NCBI RefSeq assembly: GCF_030867095.1
Contig: NC_081831.1
Span: forward strand, 47,119,319-47,183,318
Direction: 5' to 3'
Source: Alligator mississippiensis
Lineage: Eukaryota; Chordata; Crocodylia; Alligatoridae
DNA length: 64,000 nt
Position numbers and translations under genes: made by a program. Position 1 is the stretch's first letter. Every line of letters starts with the position of its first letter. Shown here piece after piece: positions 32,491-45,770 of this stretch. The notes beneath the pieces were generated by a model. That model made no database searches and was not told the DNA's origin. It saw only the letters and a list, made by a program, of their open reading frames with translations.

Positions 32491-34107
32491 AACCATGTCT
32501 ATACTGCTTGCCTGCTGAGGTCAGGATTGACACCAAGCTCTGCTTGCTCCCTCCCAATCTGCATGCACTCAAGCCTGACCAAGAGGCAGGACAGATGTCT
32601 TAAAGAGGTCTTGAGGCTCTGTCAAAAAGGGGTAAGGACCTGTGCTAAGGACCCTCCTAACCCACACGGCTAGCTTTAGGCATGTGCTGAATGAGAGAGA
32701 GTGGATAGGCCTTGTTTCTTAGCTGCCAGCCCAGGTTCAGCGCACAGCCATGGCATTTCGCTCAGTTCTGTATCTGTAAAAAGGGGGGTAGAGGCCCCTT
32801 TCCTTGCCTCACTAAGTTTCGTGAAAATCACATTGCTTCGGGTGCTCAGCTGTTCCAGTAATGGTAACGGTCTGCTCCCAGGAGCACCACAAATGAAAAA
32901 GGGCCTCTCTGCTGGGTGATGTCTCTAGAAACAGGGTGTTTTCCGGGGGGGGGGGGGGGGGAAGGGAAGCAGGATGCTGCCAAGTCACTCCAGCATCGCC
33001 ACCCACATTTATGCTGTCACAAGCTCTGCTCCACAGCTAAACCCACCAACATTTCATGCCCACACTTTTCATATTTAACTTCCTGTTTTTACAATAAGAA
33101 ACAAAAGGTGTAGAATTGAAGGCAAAGAGCCTTAAATTTACAAGGTCTCGGGAGCATCCAGGAATTTTGGCTGGATTTGCAGAAGAGCTCAGGTCCCATT
33201 TAGACACCTAACCAAAGGTGCAGTAAGATTTTCCAAATGGCTCAGCAAACTGCAGCTGGATTTTCCATACCCAACATGCAATTCTGCCATGAACTGCTAT
33301 TTCATTGGGAGCTAAGATGAAAGGCTGACCTTTCGTAAGGGTGCTAGGCACTCTAAGCCTTTGTATACATTTTACTACAGCTACTTCCATAGCCTCTTTA
33401 GCAACAATGCCTACACCTGCAGCAAATATTAAGGACCCTCCAAGATTTACTCTGTCCTTTGTCAGGCAAACCTCTCATTGGTCTAACCTTCAGGTCATCT
33501 ACCTGACATGGTGCCTAAAAGCATACACGCAAACAAGTTCTCATTCATCAAAATGTTTTCTTCACAAATGTTCTAGTGAGGAGCAGCTGTGTTAGTTTTC
33601 TCCTTACTTGGTTCCTGTATGCAGATACAGAGCTACAAGTGAAGCTGCATCCTTTTTACCATTGGCTTGGATGCATTCAAAGGAGAAAAAGGGAAGCCTA
33701 CGCAGAATTGGGGGGAGAGAAAAGCCAGGGAGACTCAACAGTGTAAAAGAGGAACAAGACCCCAAAATGCACCGTGCTTATTCATGCAAATAATTGAGAA
33801 AAAATGCAGGTTGCATACTGGCACGTACATAAAATAAAGACCAAAATAAAGGAGCTGCAGTTGGCTAAAAGAAGAGCAAGAGCCAAGATCATAAGCATGG
33901 CGTTTTTAGCAAGGCTTGCCAGTAGACTAAATAGAAAATGATGAGCCAGGTGCAGTGATTATGACACCACCAGTTGCCAATAGATTTACACCCATTTACA
34001 ACAAGGCTGAATTTGGCTCTATACCTACATTTGAGAGAGTCATTCAGAAAGCCAGTTTGTAAAAGCAGTCATATAACTTGTTTCTGTTGCTCTCTTATTT
34101 GCAAGGT

Positions 34108-34710
34108 TGTTGCACAAACCGCTAGTTTTCGTGCCCCTGGAGGCTTGTCCAATTTACCTCAAGGAGAGAGTCACACACTCAGGCTGGGTCCAACTCCAGT
34201 TTATTGTTTGCAAACAGATCGACTAAGGAGCTTGATCGTGCTCAAAGCAGAGTCGACCTCGAACTGTGTCCGAGGTTTCTTTTTATAGCTAAACATAAAC
34301 AATAGATTCCAACGTGTCGTGTGATTATTGGCAGCCTTAGCATTTCCTTACTGTTACGTCTTACATCACAGGTTTAACGGTTACATGTACTATGAAGGTT
34401 TACATACATGTCCTATTTACATTTTAGATCCCCTCCCAGGGGCAATCCTTAAGCCCCTCTTGGTTATCCTTTGGTCAGGGTGTGATTTCTTTACATCAGC
34501 ATTTTTCCCTGTCCATCTTCTGCTTCTCTCTCATAAGGAGTTATTTATTGCAACCGTTCTTTGTTCTGTCTTCAGAATTTAGTGCTGCTCGCAAATCAAT
34601 CAGTAGCCTACGTGCCTTAGTGTTGAGTGCAGAAGCGACTGCAAAAACATGCTGAGTACAGAAGCAATTGCAAAAGCAGGATGTTTAGATTATGCTGTAT
34701 TTTTACCACA
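34108..34710 (-). repeat. 3' LTR of provirus B
   Basis: A 603-bp LTR, plus-strand form TGTTGCAC...TTACCACA. On the minus strand it has TATAAAA at 34281-34287 and AATAAA at 34200-34205, which gives U3 of about 430 bp, a short R, and U5 of about 90 bp. Confidence 0.94.
34281..34287 (-). promoter_or_regulatory. TATA box in LTR of provirus B
   Basis: TATAAAA on the minus strand, about 80 bases upstream of the AATAAA. The same site is kept in the other LTR at 42385-42391. Confidence 0.65.
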
Positions 34711-34722
34711 ATTCCCCCCTCA
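34711..34722 (-). other. Polypurine tract of provirus B
   Basis: The minus strand reads TGAGGGGGGAAT directly before the 3' LTR: a purine run at the standard position. Confidence 0.85.
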
Positions 34723-34755
34723 AGATGCTTTCTAACTCTAATATTTTAATAGCTG

Positions 34756-36413
34756 TCAGCTACGGCTAACTTCTGATAATGCACAAACATCTCTCGGTTG
34801 ACGACTGACTGTACTGTTCGTCTCAGAAGAGCCATGATGCAGAGTATAATACAGGGGAGCAAACAAAGTGTCAACATTAGCAGACAAAAGACTAAGAAAG
34901 CTCCCCCTTAACCATCCAAAATTAGGGAGCCAGGATGTAAACCAATCAAAATTCCACCCGCTCCATGTTTGGACTGGGACATGTGCTACCTCCTCCATTT
35001 CATCCACTAAGGCCTTTATCAATTCACCATTATCATCGATTTCAACACAACAATTTGATAAATTCAACTTCCTGCACACCCCTCCTTCACTTGCAAGTAA
35101 GTAGTCAAGAGCTAAGCGGTTTTGTAGTACCGTGGTACGTAGCTGAGTGAGCTGGTTGCCAATCAGACGCAGGGCTGTGGCAGTTTTATTGGTAACAATT
35201 TCTACTACGGCCTGGAGCCTAATAATTCAATTTGTCAAATATGTGGGCTCTCTCCCAACCACGTTTGGCTCCCAAGTTGCTGGACCATAGTACTGAATGA
35301 TTCTCTCTGCTGGCCATTCATCCTTTCCCCACTTTTGGCCCCTTCCTGCTGCTATTCTCTCGAAGGAGATATCAGTGCTGCGTTTGGCTCGATGAGTTTT
35401 GGGTTGTGTTATCCAAACACCTGGAATTAAAGCCCCCAAATAACAAGTCCCAGCCAATTGGCAGGAAGCTGTCTATATGCCCATCACCCACAAATCCACC
35501 ATAGCCCACAGGCTTCATTTGTGATGGTGGAACGAGAGCTCATTAAAGTTAGAGTTAGTTAACTTCTTTTTGTTGAACTCCCACTCACCGTGGTACCATT
35601 TCGATTAATGCCCCAAACTAAAATCCACTCCTTACCCAATAGGCAGCTACAATTGTCAAACTTGTTATATGAGACATTTGATCATGTCCATGCACCCTCC
35701 CAAGGGGCAATCTCCTTAGAAATCCATGTTTCCTTGAACCTTGACTGTCCCACTCTAAATCCACCTCCGTGTTGGGAAATGCAGATAGATCCAGTAACTT
35801 TTGCCACCATAACTCTCCCAGAACCGTTGTATCGCAAAGAGAAATTCTGGTTAAAACCCCAATCTGAGACTATACCAGTCCTATTGAGGGGGATAGGCAG
35901 GAAAGGGACTCCCTCATCACTAGAAACAGGAGTAAGCGCACACAAAAGACAACTTTGGTTAGTTAGAGCCCGGGCTGAATCCTTGAGAAGGGCCACCCAT
36001 GCGTTTCCCACCCATGGGTTTGCAGGTGGGCCTTTAGGCTCCCCAACAGGTTTTGGTTTCCTGACAGTTTTATTCATGGCGTAATGGTAATCCCCTATAC
36101 GGACTCCCTGAGGCTCAACCTCAAAGGGAGGATTTGAAGGCCAATCTTTGAGGATTGCAGACCAGAGTTCTGGTTCTGACTCTATACACACCGCTGTCAG
36201 ACCAGCACTGAGTGCATATGTTATTATAATTTCTTGACTTAAGCAGCATTGGGAAAGGGTATGTAGGTGGACATTGATTACAGTAGACTTTAAAGTTTTG
36301 TAGCTAGCCTTACTGAGGGTTTTAAGCTTCGTGTCTAGGGGACATTTACAACAGTCTGGGTTCGATATACCTAAAAGGGACAAGAGCCCCAATAGATAGA
36401 TTAGCGTCCACAT
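34756..36413 (-). pseudogene. env: env of provirus B, broken
   Basis: The envelope gene starts at ATG 36413 and overlaps the end of pol by 13 bases, as is common in gammaretroviruses. The leader MWTLIYLLGLLSLLG is a good signal peptide. The surface-subunit frame runs to a stop at 35682. Later parts lie in a different frame (35457-35227 and 35079-34756). The piece at 35457 contains RAKR, a candidate cleavage site. The membrane subunit has C-x6-CC ([10 protein letters not shown], about 35050-35079) preceded by a typical [10 protein letters not shown] stretch. The membrane anchor should lie near 34850-34900, where the frame reads a Trp/Phe-rich and then a Leu-rich segment. At least one frameshift and stop codons prevent a full product. 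Confidence 0.82.
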
Positions 36414-39400
36414 CTTTGTAGCCGTAACTTCAAACCCCCTACTGGTTCACTTGTCCACTGGCTGGCTTCTTGTTCCTGGGTGTTATCAGCCTCCGGAGTG
36501 ACCACACCCTGGGAGTTGGTGTCCTCCTGATGAAAAGGCTTCACCCTCGAGCAATGGGTCCACTTATCGCTGTTTGATAAGCGAACAGCTGTGTGTCTAG
36601 TCAGCAGCACCTGGTAGGGTCCCTCCCACCTTTCCACAAGGGGATTCTTTCTCCACTTCTGCACCAAGACTTGGTCACCCGGTTTAAAGTTGTGGATTGG
36701 CACATCAAGTGGGAGGCTCTGGAAGGGTGCAGCAAACCTGTGTAGGGAAGACAAAACAGACTGCAAGGCAATAACATGTTCCCAAATTTCGGATTTTCCC
36801 AAGTCCACAGTAACCTGTTCCCTCTGCCCCGCAGGCAAGACTCTGGGAGGCATACCAAACATTAATTCCAAAGGTGACAATTTAATCCCTCTACGTGGTG
36901 TGCTACGAATACGAGTTAAAGCCAGTGGGATTGCCTGTGGCTATTTCAAATGAGTCTCAATATAGATTTTCATTAACATAGCCTTCAGCGTTCTATTCAT
37001 GCTCTCCACCTGACCTGAACTCTGGGGTCTCCATGGAGCATGGAGTTTCCATTTGATATCTAAAGCTTTGGACACTTCCTGTACTATTTTCCCCACAAAA
37101 TGACTTCCTTGATCTGACTCAATAGACTCAGGCAGCAGAAATTGGGGTATTATCTCATGGAGTAGCACTCGTGTCACTGTGGATGCGGTAGCCGTTCTTG
37201 TGGGGTATGCTTCCACCCATCCAGTTAGTTGATCGACCAATACCAGCAGATAATGGTAGTGACTGGACTTAGGAAGTTCAGCGAAGTCAATATACCAGGC
37301 TTGTCCAGGATAATGGGCCCACGGTCTTCCTCCCATAGGGGCTGGTGGTCTTGCGGGTTTTGGGTTTACCTTCTGACAGGTCGGGCACTGAGAGACCACT
37401 CTCTGGGCTTCCAAATAAAGTCCTGGAGCCACCATTTGATGAGTTAACAGGTCTCCCATTGCAGTGCCCCCCATGTGAGTGGAATAATGTAACCGGTGGA
37501 GTATATCTCCCAATAAGCATCGAGGTACTAATACTTTCCCTCCAGGTACGATCCACCATCCCTGAAGATTCTTAATGGCCTTGAGCTCTGCGGCTAGCTT
37601 ATCTGATTCTGGGCCATACTTTACTTTACAATCTTCTAAGTAAAAGGGCACCTGACGGGCCGAGCTCTGAAACACTGCCTCTCCTCCCATCTGTGCTGCC
37701 TCTTTGGCTGCTACGTCAGCCTTCGCATTTCCCCTTCTCTGGCGCTCATCTGCAGCCTTGCCATGGGCTTTTACGTGCACCATGGCCACCTCTTTCAGTA
37801 GCCGGAGGGCTAATGTAATGGGGAATTGCTATTGCATTACAATCTGTGGCCCATTTGCAATCTTTTGTCCAGAGGCCGTGATGAACCCACGTTCTTTCCA
37901 CAACAACCCATGGGCATGTACAGTAGCAAAGGCATAGCGCGAATCTGTAAAAATGTTCACCCTTTTGTCTTTTCCTAATACCAATGCACGTGTCAGGGCA
38001 GTGAGCTCCGCTGCCTGTGCTGACCAGTTTGCAGGGAGTCTTTCTTTCCATACAGTCTCAGTCAAGGTTACCACAGCACACCCTGTATGCCGCATGCCAT
38101 GTATTACACTACTTGAACCATCTAGGAAGAACTCCTCCTCTGGGTCCTCAAGTGGGTCATCTGCCAAGTCAGGATGAATCAGTACTGTCTGAGTCAATAC
38201 CTCTAAGCAATCATGGCACGGAGGTCCCGGTTCCGGCATCAGGGTGGCTGGGTTCAAAGCAGTGGTGTGCTTGAAGGTAAGGCCTGGATTAGATAGGAGA
38301 AAGATTTCATATCTGGATTGTCTGGAGGGGTTTAAAAATTTCCCTCCCTCTCCTCCGAGGATCTGGGGAACCCCATGTGGTGTATGTATTTCCATATCAG
38401 CTCCCATAACAATCTTTTGGGCCTCCTCCACAAGAGTAGCTGTGGCAGCGACAGCCCTCAAACATGCAGGCCACCCCTTCGCCACCGGGTCTAGGACCTT
38501 GGAGTAGTAGCCCACGGGCTTCCAAGTTGGGCCTACTGGTTGAGTTAAGACCCCTGAGGCCACCCACTTATTCTCATGCACATACAGTCTATAGGGCTTG
38601 CGCCCATTTGGAATCATCAACGCTGGAGGTTGCAAGAGGGCAGCTTTCAATAACTCAAATGCATGTTGGTTTTCCTTAGTTCATTTCCAATTTGTGAGAC
38701 CCTCCTTTGTGAGGGATTCATATAGGGGTTTGGCTTTTCCCCCATAATCAGGAATCCACAGTCTACAAAACCCGGTTAGGCCCAGGAAAGCTTGCAGCTC
38801 TTTGGGGTTTTGGGGGGCAGGCATATCCTGTATTGCTTGAATTCGATCTCTACTCAAAGTCCGAGCCCCCTTTTCAATCTCATAACCCAAAAAAGGTGAC
38901 CTTTGGCTGACAAATTTGAGCCTTTTCCCATGACACTTTATACCCTTTCTTTCCTAGGGTATTCAGCAAGGATTCTGTCGCTCTTCTTCCCATCTGCACA
39001 TCAGGACTTGCTACCAATAAATCATCAACATACTGCAGCAGTGCCACCTCAGGGTGTCTCTCTTTCCAATGCTCCAAGTCTTTTTGCAATGCTGTTCCAA
39101 AGATATGGGGGGATGAGACAAATCCCTGGGGCAACACTGTCCATAACAATTGAGTCTTATGATACGTGTCCGGGTCTTCCCATTCAAAGGCAAACAATTT
39201 CTGACCATCTTCGTGTAGTGGGATAGAGAAGAAAGCATCTTTTAAATCTAGCACAGAAAACACCTTGGCATCTGCTGGAACTTGGGTCAGAATGGTGTGG
39301 GGATTTGGAACCATAGGATGATTCACTAAAATCTTTTTGTTTACAGCTCTCAAGTCTTGCACTAACCTGAAGGAGGTGCCATCTGCTTTGGGCACACCCA

Positions 39401-40061
39401 GGATCGAGGTATTAAAGGGGAATGATCCCTCTATTAACCACCCATACCACTTGAATTTTTCAATCAGCAGCTTCAAGCCCACGCGGGTGGTTTTCTTCAG
39501 AGGATACTGTTTCACATACACAGGACCCTCTCCCTCCTTCAGGGGAATCTTGACTGGATTTATGTATTTTGCCCGGGCAGGAGTCCCATCCGCCCACACA
39601 CACGAATCAACATTCTCTAAAATCTCAATTCCTTTGGCCTCTAGCACGGTCTCGGCTGTCCAGAGAGCCATTTGGTAATTCGAGCCCTGTTTCACTGGCA
39701 GCCACACTACAATTTGATCCTCACGGAAGAAGATTTCAGCTTGCAGTTTTGTTAGTAAATCTCACCCCAGGCGGGCTACTGGGCAGGCAGGAGAAACTAC
39801 AAAGGCATGCTCCAACATGTTATTCCCAATCTTCGTGAGGAGGGGCTTACACACAGGCAATCTGGTTCATCTTCCCTCCAGACCTTCTACAGTCACATGC
39901 TTTCCGCTTTCTTTAGCTAGAGGGGGTTTCACGGGGATCATAGAAAAGGTGGCTCCGGTATCCACCAGAACCTCATAGTCCCTGCCACCGACCCTTATTT
40001 TCACCATGGGATCTTTCCGAGCGCTCACCCGTAGGGTGATGGCCTTAGATCCCGGTCCCCT
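36401..40061 (-). pseudogene. pol: pro-pol of provirus B, several stops and one frameshift
   Basis: Protease (VDTGA at about 39951-39965) follows gag in the same frame after the UGA at 40062-40064 and is broken by TGA at 39867-39869 and 39762-39764. RT (39707-38880) has LVQDLRAVN, VLDLKDAF, LPQGF and the catalytic YVDDLL. A one-base excess in a T6 run (about 38887-38892) shifts the frame. The remainder lies in one frame with stops at 38681 (TGA), 37829 (TAG) and 36941 (TAG). RNase H has FLDGS, AELTAL and FTDSRY. Integrase has H-x3-H (HYSTH within HRLHYSTH), CPTC, and Asp, Asp-35-Glu (YIDFAEL, SDQGSHF, GQVESMN), so its catalytic residues are all present. The C-terminal part ends at 36401, overlapping env. 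The motifs are clearly gammaretrovirus-like. Confidence 0.9.
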
Positions 40062-41720
40062 TCAGCTAGAATCTTCCCCTGAGGATTCCGCCTGCATCTG
40101 GCGGACCCCCCGCTGAGTTTCCCTCTGTTTGTCTTTCAGCTTAGGACAATCCCTTTTCCAGTGTCCCTTCTCTCGACAATATGCACACTCATCAGGCTTA
40201 GGTCGGCTTTTTCCTTTCTTCTGCCCCCCCCTCAGGTTTCTCCTTCCATCCCCCACCAGTGTTTGTACTTTTGCCCAAGGCAGCTGCCAGCATTGCCATC
40301 TGCTTTTGCCCACACTTTTCCTCTCTCTTCTCTGCCACCTGATCACGATTCCCATAAACCTTATACGCAATCTCTACAAGCTCTGAAAGGGGTTTTCCTG
40401 ATCCCCCTTCAGTCTTTTGCAACTTTTTCCTTATATCTGGGGCCGCCTGCCCAATAAACATCAGATTCACCATGCGCTGATTTTCTGGGGCCTCAGGGTT
40501 CAAGTCACTAAATTTCTTAAAGGCATTGAACAAACGCTCCAGGAAAACTGAGGGAGATTCATCCTTCTCCTGGCGGACTTAGTACAATTTAGAGAGGTTA
40601 GTCACCCGTGGCACTGCCTTGCCCAGGGCTTCCACTATAATTCCTAAATAATTATGATTACGCTGTCTCCCATCCACTGAACTGTTATCCCAATCGGGAC
40701 TCTCAATGGGGCATATGTCCTGTATATTTCCTCCCACTCCTTCTAGGCACTCTTCGGCTATTCGATCCGCCATTCCCAGTACTAAGCGCCTTTCCTCTGA
40801 GGTCAGAAGGGTATGCAACATCATCTGAACATCAGCCCAGGTGGGGCGGTGAGTCTGCCCTACTGACCGAAACAAGTTTTGCATTTTCTCGGGATCCTCT
40901 CTGAAAGAGGGATTCTGATTTTTCCAGTTGAACAAATCTGACATATGGAAAGGCACATAAACAAAGGTGGTGTCCCCCTCCCCTGTCAGTACCTCTCTCA
41001 TTGGAAACTGGTATTTGGGGGCCTCATTACGGGTTATATGAGGGGGTCTAGCTGGTACCCATCCATTCTGGAGTGGCAAACACCATGCTGGGGACCATTC
41101 GCCTGGTAGCCAGGCCCGAGCCGGGTCGGGCTCTTGTGGGGGCGAGTTACCTTTCCCTTCACGTTCATATGGGGGGGGGGGGGGGGGGCGATTCTGGGGA
41201 GCTCTCTGAGTCTCCTTTTTCCAGAGCACTGGGGCCAGGTTCTTGTGATGGTGATGGTTCTTGATCTCTGGCGCTTGTACTGGCTGGTGACCGGGCTCTG
41301 TTCCTGTGCCTTTGATTCTGGTAGTGAGGGAGATCTGGCTCAGGGACTGAGAGGACTTGGGGCCTTCTCCCAGCGTCTTTTGCCAATAACACCTTACACA
41401 TCGTTCCTTTACACTTCTGAATCCAAGGGGAAATGGGATTCATCACAGCACTCACCCAGCAATCTATATACAGGTATTGATCCCAATGACCGTCCCTTGT
41501 TATCACACTTAACACTGCATTAGCCAACTTCACATCAAAAGAACCGACATCCAGCCACCCTACTCCAAATGATGGCCATTTCTGTCAAAAACTGACAGAA
41601 GGTAATCAATCTGTCCTTTGACATTTCTATTCCGTAATCTCCCTTAAACTTACTAAAGTTTCTTAGCATGCATCCCAACAGGGTTGCGGAGTTTTCTTCC
41701 TGGGAGCTACCCGAACCCAT
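40062..41720 (-). pseudogene. gag: gag of provirus B, frameshifted
   Basis: The start is ATG at 41720, giving MGSGSSQEEN: Gly at position 2 fits N-myristoylation of matrix. The frame shifts near 41535 and again at an 18-base G run (C run on the coding strand, 41171-41188) that encodes a polyproline tract. Capsid (about 41130-40579) has the gammaretroviral PFHMSDLFNWKNQNPSF motif. A TAA at 40579-40581 falls just before the major homology region (SPSVFLERL). Nucleocapsid, after one more shift near a G8 run (40224-40231), has a single zinc knuckle C-x2-C-x4-H-x4-C (CAYCREKGHWKRDC). The gag stop is UGA, followed in frame by protease. Confidence 0.88.
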
Positions 41721-42211
41721 TGTGTCTACCAATATACAAAATTACTCAAACACCTGTCCACTGGGTCACGAGGTTCCAGCTGAGTCCCCTTGCATTCGAC
41801 ACTACCTTGTCAGACAGAATCAGGGCGGCTAGACTCAGCCTTAGTCTCAGACCTGGTCAGCGACTCATGTTTCTAAATGAACAAAGTCCCCGGGGCTAAT
41901 GTTCAGACCTATATGCTGAACGCTAAAACCAATATCCGGACTTCCAAAAATCCCCGAAAGACTACTCAAGTGACACAAGGAAAGCAAATATTTACTCCTC
42001 CAACACCCTGGCGCCGTCTCTTCGGACCCTGCTCAGCCTGGGTGACTCATTCAGTGGAGAGCCTTTAAACTCCCGGGTGTCCCGACTCATGTTTCCGGTG
42101 ACCGTGGCAGACTCCAAAAGCGGTCTGGTGAGCACTTCATGGACGCCTTTGCCGGTCTTGTCGTCCGACCCCGGGGTGGTCCAAGGTTTTCTCCTGGCTG
42201 GCTCACCAAAT
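41721..42211 (-). other. 5' leader and primer-binding site of provirus B
   Basis: A leader of about 490 bases. Three bases after the 5' LTR the minus strand reads TGGTGAGCCAGCCAGGAG (42191-42208) at the primer-binding-site position. It starts like a tRNA-Trp site (TGGTGA) but then diverges. It is not the usual proline site. Confidence 0.55.
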
Positions 42212-42814
42212 TGTTGCACAAACTGCTAGTTTTCGTGTCCCTGGAGGCTTGTCCAATTTACCTCAAGGAGAAAGTCACACACTCAGGCTGGGTCCAACTC
42301 CAGTTTATTGTTTGCAAACAGATCGACTAAGGAGCTTGATCATGCTCAAAGCAGAGTCGACCTCGAACTGTGTCCGAGGTTTCTTTTTATAGCTAAACAT
42401 AAACAATAGATTCCAACGTGTCGTGTGATTATTGGCAGCCTTAGCATTTCCTTACTGTTACGTCTTACATCACAGGTTTAATGGTTACATGTTCTATGAA
42501 GGTTTACATACATGTCCTATTTACATTTTAGATCCCCTCCCAGGGGCAATCCTTAAGCCCCTCTCGGTTATCCTTCGGTCAGGGTGTGATTTCTTTACAT
42601 CAGCATTTTTCCCTGTCCATCTTCTGCTTCTCTCTCATAAGGAGTTATTTATTGCAACCGTTCTTTGTTCTGTCTTCAGAATTTAGTGCTGCTCACAAAT
42701 CCATTAGTAGCCTACGTGCCTTAGTGTTGAGTGCAGAAGCAACTGCAAAAACATGCTGAGTACAGAAGCAATTGCAAAAGCAGGATGTTTAGATTATGCT
42801 GTATTTTTACCACA
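42212..42814 (-). repeat. 5' LTR of provirus B
   Basis: A 603-bp LTR collinear with 34108-34710, with TATAAAA at 42385-42391 and AATAAA at 42304-42309 on the minus strand. The AGGT duplication follows it. Confidence 0.94.
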
Positions 42815-44457
42815 AGGTCATGCCCTGGTTCAGTGAAGCTCTTTAAATGCACACACTGCTTTAAGCAGGTGACAGGTCTCCCTGAAGTATTTGGGGCTAC
42901 TTATATGATCGAGTGCTGTGCTGAGCTGGAATCTAAGATGCACTGCTTCAATTCGTGTTTGCCAGAAGAAAACAGGGGGGTTAGGTATAAAATGTAGCCA
43001 GGCCCTTTTAACCACAAAATCCACACTGTGAAAACAATAGGGGGATCCTACACAGCCCTTAGGAATCATCAACTATCACCAATTTCCATTGATAAAACAT
43101 TCAGGAACCTTCCACTGGTTATAAATGGAAAGGCGAGTTAAATAATCTTTCCTTTTCTGCTGTGCACACATTTTTCAAACCATGAGATGGTCTCTTTTGC
43201 CTCTGAAAAAATAATAGGAAGGATTTTTGAAGACAGGCAATGAGTTACAAAAAGACAAAGTGGAATCAATAAAAACTTGAGCCACTTCAGTGTGTCCTTA
43301 AAAAAAAAAATTGAGACTCTGACCTTACTTTGCCTCTAAATCTTTCTTGTGTGTGAAAGCTGAGCATGGGAACAATCAATGAGCCAGTCAGGACTGCTAA
43401 AGATGGCCCTGAGTTATGTCTCTCTCTCACAAATATGAGTCCTCTCGGACTATGTCTGTCTGAGCGCATCAATTATTAATAATGTTATGTTCCATTTCCC
43501 CTTTTCCCCAGTTATGAAACTTTTTATTGCTGAAGATACTTAGGAAGATTCTTTTCCAGTTGATAAGTGCTGTACAGAGCATGTCTGTCCTTTTACAATT
43601 TGAACCTAGTAGCTGTAGGAATGAAAAATGATAAATCCAAGCTGAAGATAGTAGGTGCTTATGGATGTTACATGAGTCTTCAGCAATCAGGTGCTTTAAT
43701 GTCTTTTCTAGTCTTCTCTACTAATAGCCAAGGTATATTAAATCATCATGGAAATACAGGGTCAACTTTCCAGCAGATGCATAGACAACCTGTGGCCTCA
43801 ATCCAGCAGATATTTATACACGGGCTTAACTTTATTCACATGAATAGACACACTGAAGCAAATGCTTATTGTTTAATCTTGCATTACAGTAGGGGCTGGA
43901 GACATCAATGCTGCACTGTGCTAGGTGCTGTACAAGCAGTTATGGAAAGGCAGGTCCTTCCCCCAACAATTTACCAATCAATTATCAACTGGCAGACAAC
44001 ATGCTAGGAAACAGAGGGAAATAGGGGAAATAATCCTCAGCATGAAAAGTGGAGGTGACAGAACACCAGCCAGTAGCCATGCTCATGCATTCAGTAGACA
44101 CTGGGGAGATGGGAGTTTTATGGAGAAATCTGAGAAGGCAGCTGTTTGAGTAAATAAAATTAACTTGACCATACATGCCTGCAAATGTGTGACCCATGGT
44201 GATCATGTGGAGTCGGTCGGTCCCTTCAATTGTTGAAAGAAAAAAAAAAACAAAAAAAAAAAACCAAGATTCTTCCCCTACTACAAACCTAGAATAGCTG
44301 CACTGATGTCGGCAAAGTTACTCTAGGTTCAGAGCGGTGGGAGGGAGGAGACTTCCCTAAGGAGTCTAATCCGGTAAATTCTATCTAAGCACTTATCCAA
44401 AGTTAAGACTACAGGACAGATCCATACATGTGCACTTCTCCAATGCACCAATGAAAT
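42815..44457. other. Non-coding interval
   Basis: No gene is recognised. A segment at about 43905-43985 (GTGCTAGGTGCTGTACAAGC) looks like the tail of an old SINE or LINE. A-rich runs lie at about 43300-43310 and 44240-44263. Confidence 0.55.
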
Positions 44458-45770
44458 TCATAGAGTCCTAGATGCTAGGGTCGGATGGGACCTCAAAGAA
44501 TCGAGTTCAATCCCAGATGCCCCCAGCCAGATGCCCATCCAGCCTTGTCTTAAAGATCCCCAAGGTAGGGGACAGCACCACCTCCCTTGGAAGCCCATTC
44601 CAGATTTTGCCCCCCCCTTACTGTGAAGAAGTTTTTTCTGATGTCCAGCCTAAATCTGCTCTCTGTCAGTTTGTGACCATTGTTCCTTGGTACCCCAAGA
44701 AGCGCCCTGAGGAACAGAGCATCTCTGATCCCTTGCTGTGTCCCCCTTGTAGGCGGCCAGAAGATCACCTCTCAGCCTCCTCTTGCAGAGGCTGAAGAGG
44801 TCCAGGTCCCTCAGTCTCTCCTCATAGGGCTTGGCCTGTAAGCCCCTAACCATACAAGTGGCCTCCTCTGGACCCTCTCGAGGTTATCCACATCCTTCTT
44901 AAAGTGTGGTGACCAAAACTGGATGCGGTGCTCCTAGTGCGGTCTCACCAATGCTGCATAGAGGAGAAGTATCACCTCCTTGGATCTATTTGTCATGCAT
45001 CTGCTGGTGCATGATAAAGTGCGGTTAGCTTTCCTGGTGATTTCATCACACTGACGACTTGTGTTCATCTTGGATCCACTGAGACTCCGAGAGCTCTCTC
45101 CACTTCTGTGCTGCTGAGAGGGTCACTTCCCAACCAGTATATGTGCTGGGTATTTTTGCACCCTAGGTGCAGCACTCTGCATTTGTCCTTGTTGTACTGC
45201 ATCCTATTGTGTACTGCCCACTTATCCAACCTGTCCAGATCTGCCTGCAATCGTTCCCTACCCTCTGGAGTGTGCGCTTCACCCCACAATTTAGAATTGT
45301 CCCCAAACTTGGACAGAGTACACTTCACACCCACATCCAAGTCACTGATTAAGACACTGAAGAGTACAGGTGCAAGGACTGAACCCTGTGGGACCCCACT
45401 ACCCACATCCTTCTAAGTCGATAGCAACCTGTCTACTACCACTCTGGGTGTGACTGCTAAGCCAATTTGTCACCCACTGGACCATGTAAACATCTATGTC
45501 ACAGCCTCTTAATTTATTTATGACAATGATACCGTATCAAAGGCCTTGCTAAAATTCAAGAAAATGAAATTCACCTGTACTCCTGTGTCTAAGCATTTTG
45601 TGACCCTGTCATAAAACGAAACCAGATTGGTCAGGCATCATCTACCTGCTACAAATCCATGCTGCTTTCCCTGCTGCATTGATTTTCCCACTGGGCTCCC
45701 ACAAATATAATCCTTCATAATCTTTTCAAAGACCTTTCCAGGAACGGAGGTGACACACGTAATTTGTAGG
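44458..45770 (-). mobile_element. CR1 LINE 3' fragment
   Basis: The plus strand starts with the CR1 3'-end signature in reverse (TTCATAGAGTCCTAGATGCT...GGTCGGATGGGACC), so the element runs on the minus strand. Reading inward there is the C-terminal part of ORF2 ([16 protein letters not shown]) and, at 45406-45065, RT motifs SGVPQGSVLAPVLF and KFGDNSKLWGEA. The latter is a changed FADDTKL: the first catalytic Asp reads Gly. The frame is broken repeatedly and the 5' part is missing. It is an old, inactive copy, more decayed than the CR1 at 57.5 kb. Confidence 0.9.

Larger units (their letters stand above)
29557..34107. other. Non-coding interval with old repeats
   Basis: No gene is recognised. 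The interval contains two MIR-like relics and one unclassified interspersed repeat (separate entries) and a run of about 16-18 G at 32945-32961. Open frames are short and lack domains. Confidence 0.6.
34108..42814 (-). mobile_element. Provirus B: gammaretrovirus-like endogenous retrovirus
   Basis: This is an 8.7-kb provirus on the minus strand, flanked by the 4-bp duplication AGGT (34104-34107 and 42815-42818). The LTRs are 603 bp each and differ at about 12 positions by eye (about 98% identity). The order is 5' LTR, primer-binding-site candidate, gag (Met-Gly start, capsid, one CCHC knuckle), protease, RT, RNase H, integrase, env with a C-x6-CC transmembrane subunit, polypurine tract, 3' LTR. 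Gag and pro share a frame separated by a UGA, as in gammaretroviral readthrough. All genes carry stops or frameshifts, so it is defective as read. Confidence 0.95.
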